Origin: a virus
Direction: 5' to 3' (one strand)
IMG/VR virus record: IMGVR_UViG_3300045738_002140
Location: 1 to 64,000 of that record
Length of the DNA stretch: 64,000 nt
The notes below the pieces were generated by a model. It did not search any database, had not been told where the DNA came from, and was given only the letters and a program-made list of their open reading frames with translations. Of this stretch, positions 59,360-64,000 are shown piece after piece. The translations under genes were made by a program, and so were the position numbers. The first letter of the stretch is position 1. Every line of letters begins with the position of its first letter.

Positions 59360-59644
59360 TTACTTTTTGAGGTTATCTATTTTCTCTTCTAGCCTGTCGA
59401 ATCTGTCGTTCATCCTTTCGGCGAAGACTCTGAAGTCGTCTTTGTTGACGTATTTATCTGGAAGTGAGAGAGCGAGATCCGTAACCTTGCCAGTGAGCTC
59501 CCTGTAGTCTTCTGTTTGTTTGACAAATAATGACTGGTGTTCGTCTTTCATTTCCTTAAGCTGTGTGAGGACTAGTCTAAAGACCCAGCCAGCTATAATG
59601 GCGAAAACACCAGTGATTATATCAATAAGGTTTGCAATCTCCAT
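59360..59644 (-). CDS. Small membrane protein with coiled-coil tail (holin- or spanin-like layout)
   Basis: The 94-residue product is read from ATG 59644; a TTG at 59665 would lie in the U-tract of the preceding terminator. Residues 3-25 form one membrane helix (ANLIDIITGVFAIIAGWVF). The rest is charged and helical, ending DRFDRLEEKIDNLKK, a coiled coil. LPDKYVNKDDF is a phrase seen in phage proteins near lysis genes. Holin-accessory or inner-membrane spanin roles are possible, given the lipoprotein next door, but no lysin is in the window, so this stays unproven. Confidence 0.6.
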   Translation of the reverse strand: MEIANLIDIITGVFAIIAGWVFRLVLTQLKEMKDEHQSLFVKQTEDYRELTGKVTDLALSLPDKYVNKDDFRVFAERMNDRFDRLEEKIDNLKK

Positions 59645-59663
59645 AACAATAGTAATTACACCC

Positions 59664-59693
59664 AAAAAAGAAAAGCCCCATAAAAAATGGGGC
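59664..59693 (-). terminator. Rho-independent terminator after the lipoprotein gene
   Basis: On the minus strand a GCCCCAT/ATGGGGC stem with a 5-nt loop is followed by TTTTCTTTTTT. It ends the lipoprotein transcript. The stem core GCCCC/GGGGC is the same as in the terminator at 264-287. Confidence 0.85.
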
Positions 59694-59717
59694 TTGGCGT
59701 AAGGTTTTTTATGTTGT

Positions 59718-59903
59718 TTACTTGTCGACCTTTACGCCAGCGCTAACAAGGGGCACCGTTAGGTTAACGTGGTTCCACCCTAACGATCCGCTTAGGCAGC
59801 TGTTTTTGTTAGCTTTTGGGCCAACGGTTACTGTGCTTGTGCAACCTGCCGCTGTACCTAAGAGAGCGACGGTAACAATGATGTATTTAAGTGTTTTCTT
59901 CAT
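59718..59903 (-). CDS. Small predicted lipoprotein
   Basis: The 61-residue product is read from ATG 59903; the longer frame begins upstream of the promoter. KKTLKYIIVTVALLGTAAGC is a signal peptide with a lipobox (Ala-Ala-Gly-Cys), so the mature protein of about 41 residues would be anchored by a lipidated Cys. The remainder (TSTVTVGPKANKNSCLSGSL) has no known domain. It forms a single-gene transcript between a sigma70-like promoter and a strong terminator. It could be an outer-membrane spanin or a surface-exclusion lipoprotein. Confidence 0.7.
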   Translation of the reverse strand: MKKTLKYIIVTVALLGTAAGCTSTVTVGPKANKNSCLSGSLGWNHVNLTVPLVSAGVKVDK

Positions 59904-59910
59904 TGAAATA

Positions 59911-59939
59911 ATCTTATCATCTAGTGGGCAAAAAGTCAA
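59911..59939 (-). promoter_or_regulatory. Sigma70-like promoter of the lipoprotein gene
   Basis: TTGACT, 17 bases, TAAGAT, then seven bases to ATG 59903, the same short distance as at the tmRNA. Confidence 0.5.
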
Positions 59940-59972
59940 ACTTAAAATTTATATTTAAAAAAATAATTATAT

Positions 59973-61193
59973 TTATGATTTATCATCGCGCGGCTTCTTA
60001 TCCTTTTCGGCTGGGACCTGAGAAGGGGCGGCCGCGGCCAGCGAGGTGACCGACAAGCCGACCTCGCGCAGGGATTTCCGCTCAGAACCATGGCTGCCTG
60101 CGCGGGTTCCTCCCCACCAGAATCTTGCTGGAAGGTAGTTTTCCATTTCTTCTACTACAATGCGGGAATAGTCTCGGGCAAACTGATCAAATGGCATTCC
60201 TTCTATGTCGAAGACCCCTTCAATCAGTGACTGAACTAACCCAATCAGAACCTTTTCTTCTTTCCCGTTCCAGAAATGACGATGACCAAAGGATGCCCTT
60301 ATTGAACCCCTTACGGTCCCCATCATCTTGTCGTAATCGCTTTTTTCAGTTATCTTCATATTGCTCCAGTTTGCTATGTATTCCTCTTTGGTCATGCGAT
60401 CGTAGTGATGGATGGCCGTTACGTCTATTAGCTGATTTGGGAGCCAAATATGGTTTGATACCGCTTTAGCAGCTCTGTAGAAATCGACATCGTGGAGTTT
60501 TTTGTCTAGTTTTTTGGCGCAAACATATGTCCAGTAAAGGGTATTCTCTGTTGCTCCATCACTGAGGGCTTTTTTGATGAGGTCAAGCCCATACTCTTCG
60601 AGTAGATCTTTTACTACCTGAGTGTTGAATTGACAGTGTGCAGCAATCAATGAGCTCGGTGGCGCCGTTAAGTTCAGGTGCTCAGATGCTGCCCGCCACC
60701 AATGATGCGTGGATCCGGCAGCGCCCGGCGGCTTTCCGACTGCGGTTTTGATTCGTCCATTAATAAAAAAATCTTTTACTTCACATTTGTTTGCGATATA
60801 TTGGTCACAGTCTATTATTTGCACAAATTCTGTATCGATGTGCTCATGGAGTAATAGTTTTAGGCCTTTTTGGCGCTGCCAGTGTTTACCTTTGTGAAAA
60901 GTGTGTGCCCATTTTTGACTGTCCTTCACAGGCTCGAAGAGGTGTCCGCGCTTTTGCTGCTTCCCATCGCTGCCTTGTCCATGATGAAGGAATCCGAGGT
61001 CAACATCACGGTCTTTTAATATTTTATACTCATGGGAAGTGGGAAGAGATTCAATATCGTTTGGGGTTACTACTAATATTTTGATGTCTTTCTTGTCGAC
61101 CAATCTCTCTATTGTGGGGATTACGCATTTCATTAGTCTAATTTCGTCTGTGGGGCCAGACATGACTGTAACTAGCGTTAGTCTTTTATTCAT
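59973..61193 (-). CDS. Glycosyltransferase-like protein
   Basis: The 406-residue protein resembles GT-A enzymes: LTLVTVMSGPTDEIRLMKCV at the N-terminus, DIKILVVTPND, and an Asp-Cys-Asp motif in VQIIDCDQYIANK at about residue 125 preceded by LLLHEHIDTEF. Later HHWWRAASEHLNL and GHRHFWNG segments are His/Trp-rich. The last 50 residues are low-complexity and Ala/Pro/Lys-rich, and the DNA coding them is visibly more GC-rich than its surroundings, suggesting a later addition. It follows nrdB by 18 bases. The acceptor is unknown. Confidence 0.65.
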   Translation of the reverse strand: MNKRLTLVTVMSGPTDEIRLMKCVIPTIERLVDKKDIKILVVTPNDIESLPTSHEYKILKDRDVDLGFLHHGQGSDGKQQKRGHLFEPVKDSQKWAHTFHKGKHWQRQKGLKLLLHEHIDTEFVQIIDCDQYIANKCEVKDFFINGRIKTAVGKPPGAAGSTHHWWRAASEHLNLTAPPSSLIAAHCQFNTQVVKDLLEEYGLDLIKKALSDGATENTLYWTYVCAKKLDKKLHDVDFYRAAKAVSNHIWLPNQLIDVTAIHHYDRMTKEEYIANWSNMKITEKSDYDKMMGTVRGSIRASFGHRHFWNGKEEKVLIGLVQSLIEGVFDIEGMPFDQFARDYSRIVVEEMENYLPARFWWGGTRAGSHGSERKSLREVGLSVTSLAAAAPSQVPAEKDKKPRDDKS

Positions 61194-61211
61194 ATTTTAT
61201 AAAATCTTTAT

Positions 61212-62222
61212 TTAGAAGTCATCTTCTAGGCTCCCTGAACTTTGATAGTCTTTTACTTTTCTTTCGAAAAAGTTGGTCATGGCCGTGGTGTCAACAACCT
61301 CGGACAACCAAGGGAATGGATTCTGGTCACTGTCAAATCGGAAATCAATACCTATGCCTTCAAGTCTCCTGTTACCGATATACTTCATGTAGTCCACAAA
61401 CATATCCGCGTTTAAGCCTAGGATTCCTCTCGGCAGAACGTCATGGGCGTATTGAATTTCGAGGTCTACGGCTTTTTTAATGTGTTCGACCGTTTCTTCT
61501 TCGAACTTCTTTGTCCACACCGATGGGTATTGTTTTTTTATTGTGTTAATTAGGTATGTCCCGAACTGTATGTGGAGGGTCTCGTCCCTTAGGGTATATC
61601 TAATCTGGTCTGAAAGTCCCGGTAATTTGTTTTGTCTACCCAGAGCGAGTAGCATGGCAAATCCACTAAAGAAAAATGTGCCCTCGCAAACAATGTAATA
61701 GGTTATGAGGTTGCGAAGAAACTCCCTTTTGCCTTCTGTTGTTTTTGTGGAAAAATCTTGCCTGTTGACATCTGTCGTGATCTCTATCAAAAAGTCGTCC
61801 TTGGCTTTAATGCTTGGAATATTAAGGTACGCCTCGTAAACCTCCGAGACCTTTAGCCCGTAGCTGTCGCAACAGGTTACTATCGTCCAGTTATGAAGGG
61901 ATTCTTCGTATGCTTGCCTGAGTATATATTGACTGCACTCCGCGTCAGTTATCCACCTGTTGACTGTAAGTAATAGGTTGTTTCCTACTAGGGACTCCGT
62001 GCTGGCAAAGAAGCCCAAGCAGCGCCTGACTAGGAGTTTTTCGTCTTTTGTTAGGGCGTCTGATTTCCATTGGTCAACATCGTCGCTCATGTTAATCTCG
62101 GACGGAGCCCAACTGTTGGCTACGCCCTTTAGGAATAAGTCCCATGCAAATTTATGTTTGTGCGGAAGTATTTGGTTTACCCCTCCGATTTCTTCCCCTA
62201 GTAGTAGCCCTGTTTTGTTCAT
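61212..62222 (-). CDS. nrdB: Ribonucleotide reductase beta subunit, class Ic-like, no radical Tyr
   Basis: The 336-residue protein starts at ATG 62222, sharing a base with the nrdA stop (TAATG). Metal ligands are Glu76 (STESLVG), Glu107 and His110 (YEESLH), Glu180 (IVCEGTFF), Glu214 and His217 (RDETLH). At His110+4, where class Ia has the radical Tyr, there is Ile114 (HNWTI). Glu in place of the first Asp and lack of Tyr are seen in class Ic enzymes such as Chlamydia, which has Phe there and a Mn/Fe cofactor. It should make dNTPs with NrdA. YQSSGSLEDDF at the C-terminus is the alpha-binding tail. Confidence 0.9.
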   Translation of the reverse strand: MNKTGLLLGEEIGGVNQILPHKHKFAWDLFLKGVANSWAPSEINMSDDVDQWKSDALTKDEKLLVRRCLGFFASTESLVGNNLLLTVNRWITDAECSQYILRQAYEESLHNWTIVTCCDSYGLKVSEVYEAYLNIPSIKAKDDFLIEITTDVNRQDFSTKTTEGKREFLRNLITYYIVCEGTFFFSGFAMLLALGRQNKLPGLSDQIRYTLRDETLHIQFGTYLINTIKKQYPSVWTKKFEEETVEHIKKAVDLEIQYAHDVLPRGILGLNADMFVDYMKYIGNRRLEGIGIDFRFDSDQNPFPWLSEVVDTTAMTNFFERKVKDYQSSGSLEDDF

Positions 62223-64000
62223 TATTGACAACTCTCGCATGAAGGATCTTGTATATTGCAGGCCGCTGGTTCTCCGTCCTGTGTCGCTTGGGTGAATGAT
62301 TTTTCGATTTTGCTTGCGGCTTCTGTTCTTAAGTAGTATGTGCTCTTAAGTCCCCTGTTTCTGGCGTGAATATAAAGGTCGTTCAAGAGTTTAAGAGATG
62401 TCTTATTGTTAAACAGGTTTAAGCTTTGGCCCATATCTATCCATTTTTGTCTCGCTGCGGCACCGTCTATCAAAATAAATTGATCCTGATCAAACGCTAC
62501 CCTGTATTGTCTCTTAAGTCCCTCGGGTAGCTCTCCGTTTAGGTCTGCAACATTTCCGTCTACGGCCTTGATCATTTCTATAAGATTTTTTGACCAAATA
62601 TTTAGTTTCTTACATTCTTTCACGAACCACTCGTTTGTTATCGTCAGGTTTCCCGATTTGTTTTCGTAGACGAAAAGGACAGAAAAATCAGGCTCAACAG
62701 AAGGAGAGCAACCTTGAATGTAAGATATAGTAGCAGTAGGAGCGACAGCCATAGTGTTACTGTTACGCATACCGTAAATCCCAATATCATCCCGTAAACT
62801 TTTCCAATCCACCTCAGAAACATATTCTTTGCCCTTATGGATGATAGGCTGTTGGTCCAAATAATCCATAAGTTTTTTATATGTATCTATGGGAAGAGAG
62901 CCCTTGCTCCACTTGGAGCCTTCGTAGGTTTGGTATTTTCCTCTTTCCTTTGCTAGTCTGTTTGAATTTAAGATACAATGATATGAAATAAATTCATAAA
63001 GTTCATCTGAGAATCTAACCGCCTCCTTCGACGAGAAGTCTATTCCATATGAGTGGAAAACGTCTGCCCATCCCATCGTGCCTGCTCCGACGGGTCTGTG
63101 TTTGTTGTTGGCTTTTTCTGCTTCTTTTGTGGGGTAGAAGTTCAGGTCTATAACGTTATCTAGCATGCGCATTTGGGTAGCTATGCTTTTAGCTAAAAGC
63201 CTGAGGTCTAGCTTTCCGCTCTCTTTAAGGTGGCTCTTGAGGTTTATGGAGCTCAGGTTGCACACCGCTGTCTCTCCTATTTCGGTCTTTTCCCCGTGCT
63301 TATATTTAGAGGCCTTGGTGTGTAAAAAAATTTCTGTACAAAGATTTGAGCTATTTATTATTCCTTCGTGTGAGTTTGAGTACCTTATATTGGCGTTGTC
63401 CTTGAACGTCATCCACGGGTGCCCTGTTTCGTAAAGGGATCTTAACATCTTCTTCCACAAAGATTTAGCTTTTATTATCTTATGGTTTTTAATTTCCCCC
63501 TCTTCCGCTAGTCTGCAATAATCTTTATATTTTTCATCAAACTTATCGCCGTAGGTGCCGTGAAGATCCTTTACGTCATTTGGGCTAAAGAGGTACCAGT
63601 CTTCGTTTCTTTCTACTTTTTGCAAAAAAAGATTTGGAATCCAATTGGCCGTATTGATATCGTGACAGCGACGACGCTCTTCTCCAGTGTTCTTCTTTAA
63701 GTCTAAGAATTCCTCTATATCTAGGTGCCAAGTTTCAAGGTACGCACATCCTGCGCCGGGGCGTTTGCCGCCTTGGTTAACCGCGACTAGGAGATCGTTA
63801 AATATCTTAAGCCACGGAACAAGACCGCTTGAGGTCCCGTTTGTCCCCTTTATGTAGGACCCTGACGCTCTAAAATTAGAGACATCCAATCCTAATCCGC
63901 CCGCGAACTTGGATTTCCTAGCTTCTTGCCACGCCCCTTCGAAAATTCCATCTATTGAGTCGTCGAAAGTATTAAGGTAACAAGAAGAAAGCTGAGAGCG
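62222..64000 (-). CDS. nrdA: Ribonucleotide reductase alpha subunit (partial, 5' end outside window)
   Basis: The frame is open to the right edge; the visible 592 residues start within RSQLSSCYLNTFDDS. The Cys of SSCYL is the first redox cysteine (Cys225 of E. coli). SNLCTE holds the Asn-x-Cys-x-Glu radical site, AVCNLSSINL the second redox cysteine, and the end (PAACNIQDPSCESCQ) the C-terminal shuttle cysteines. It reduces ribonucleotides to deoxyribonucleotides with NrdB, encoded next. A TTG at 63889 is not the start, since conserved NrdA sequence continues upstream of it. The specificity domain is beyond the window. Confidence 0.95.
   Translation of the reverse strand, partial: RSQLSSCYLNTFDDSIDGIFEGAWQEARKSKFAGGLGLDVSNFRASGSYIKGTNGTSSGLVPWLKIFNDLLVAVNQGGKRPGAGCAYLETWHLDIEEFLDLKKNTGEERRRCHDINTANWIPNLFLQKVERNEDWYLFSPNDVKDLHGTYGDKFDEKYKDYCRLAEEGEIKNHKIIKAKSLWKKMLRSLYETGHPWMTFKDNANIRYSNSHEGIINSSNLCTEIFLHTKASKYKHGEKTEIGETAVCNLSSINLKSHLKESGKLDLRLLAKSIATQMRMLDNVIDLNFYPTKEAEKANNKHRPVGAGTMGWADVFHSYGIDFSSKEAVRFSDELYEFISYHCILNSNRLAKERGKYQTYEGSKWSKGSLPIDTYKKLMDYLDQQPIIHKGKEYVSEVDWKSLRDDIGIYGMRNSNTMAVAPTATISYIQGCSPSVEPDFSVLFVYENKSGNLTITNEWFVKECKKLNIWSKNLIEMIKAVDGNVADLNGELPEGLKRQYRVAFDQDQFILIDGAAARQKWIDMGQSLNLFNNKTSLKLLNDLYIHARNRGLKSTYYLRTEAASKIEKSFTQATQDGEPAACNIQDPSCESCQ

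Noticed and set aside
59652-59660. A fourth AGTGTAA-type box (GTGTAATTA) before the 59644 gene
   Set aside because: The first base differs and the distance to the ATG is 11 instead of 20-22 bases; it may be chance.
59360-59939. A defined spanin pair (membrane protein plus lipoprotein)
   Set aside because: The layout is suggestive, but no holin or endolysin is nearby and a terminator separates the two genes, so no lysis role is assigned.

Overview
The window is a 64 kb piece of a large tailed double-stranded DNA bacteriophage genome. Long tail genes stand beside a self-contained replication and recombination set (DNA polymerase III parts, DnaB-like helicase, TOPRIM primase, RecA, SSB), both subunits of ribonucleotide reductase, a tmRNA, two tRNAs and many sugar-nucleotide and glycosyltransferase genes. 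The tail tip follows the lambda order (M, M, L, K, I, J) and the tape measure is 3611 codons, so the particle should be a siphovirus with an unusually long flexible tail. The lambda-like tip, the heptose and 6-deoxyhexose genes and a lipoprotein point to a Gram-negative host; this is inference, and nothing names the host. No terminase, capsid, portal or lysin gene was recognised here.

Layout. (1) 1-12178, plus strand: the end of a Glu/Pro repeat protein, a terminator, a gene in the tail-chaperone position and the tape measure gene. (2) 12175-21384, minus strand: tail-tip operon read from 21384 downwards as two M-like paralogues, L, K, I, J and a tail-fibre-assembly-like protein. (3) 21451-29173, plus strand: a glycosyltransferase, four consecutive genes built from Ig-like IPT/TIG repeats ending in a fibre-like protein, and a small XkdW-like gene. 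(4) 29163-64000, all minus strand. Read from 64000 downwards it holds nrdA-nrdB, a glycosyltransferase, a small lipoprotein and a membrane protein, then a 16 kb glycan block mixed with recA, hdc and two tRNAs. The tmRNA follows, then helicase, primase, a Cas4-like nuclease, a polymerase III split into PHP, exonuclease and polymerase genes, a GalE-like epimerase, SSB, and a second glycosyltransferase group with a split heptosyltransferase-like enzyme.

How it fits together. The replication genes form coupled runs with ATGA or TAATG junctions. The sugar genes include GDP-mannose dehydratase, a ColD-like PLP enzyme with His at the usual Lys position, a second aminotransferase, a Gfo/Idh/MocA oxidoreductase, heptose kinase and nucleotidyltransferase relatives and about ten glycosyltransferases. 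The phage therefore probably makes its own decorated glycan, either for virion proteins or to remodel the host surface.

Two regulatory patterns recur. Sigma70-like promoters (TTGACN, 16-17 bp, TATAAT-like) lie only 5-7 nt before the ATG of several non-structural genes, suggesting leaderless mRNAs; the tmRNA promoter, whose RNA 5' end can be placed from structure, has the same spacing. In contrast, an AGTGTAA box 20-22 nt before a strong AAGGAAAAAGGA ribosome-binding site precedes three virion-gene units. Apart from the tmRNA locus there is no gap over 300 bases without a gene.
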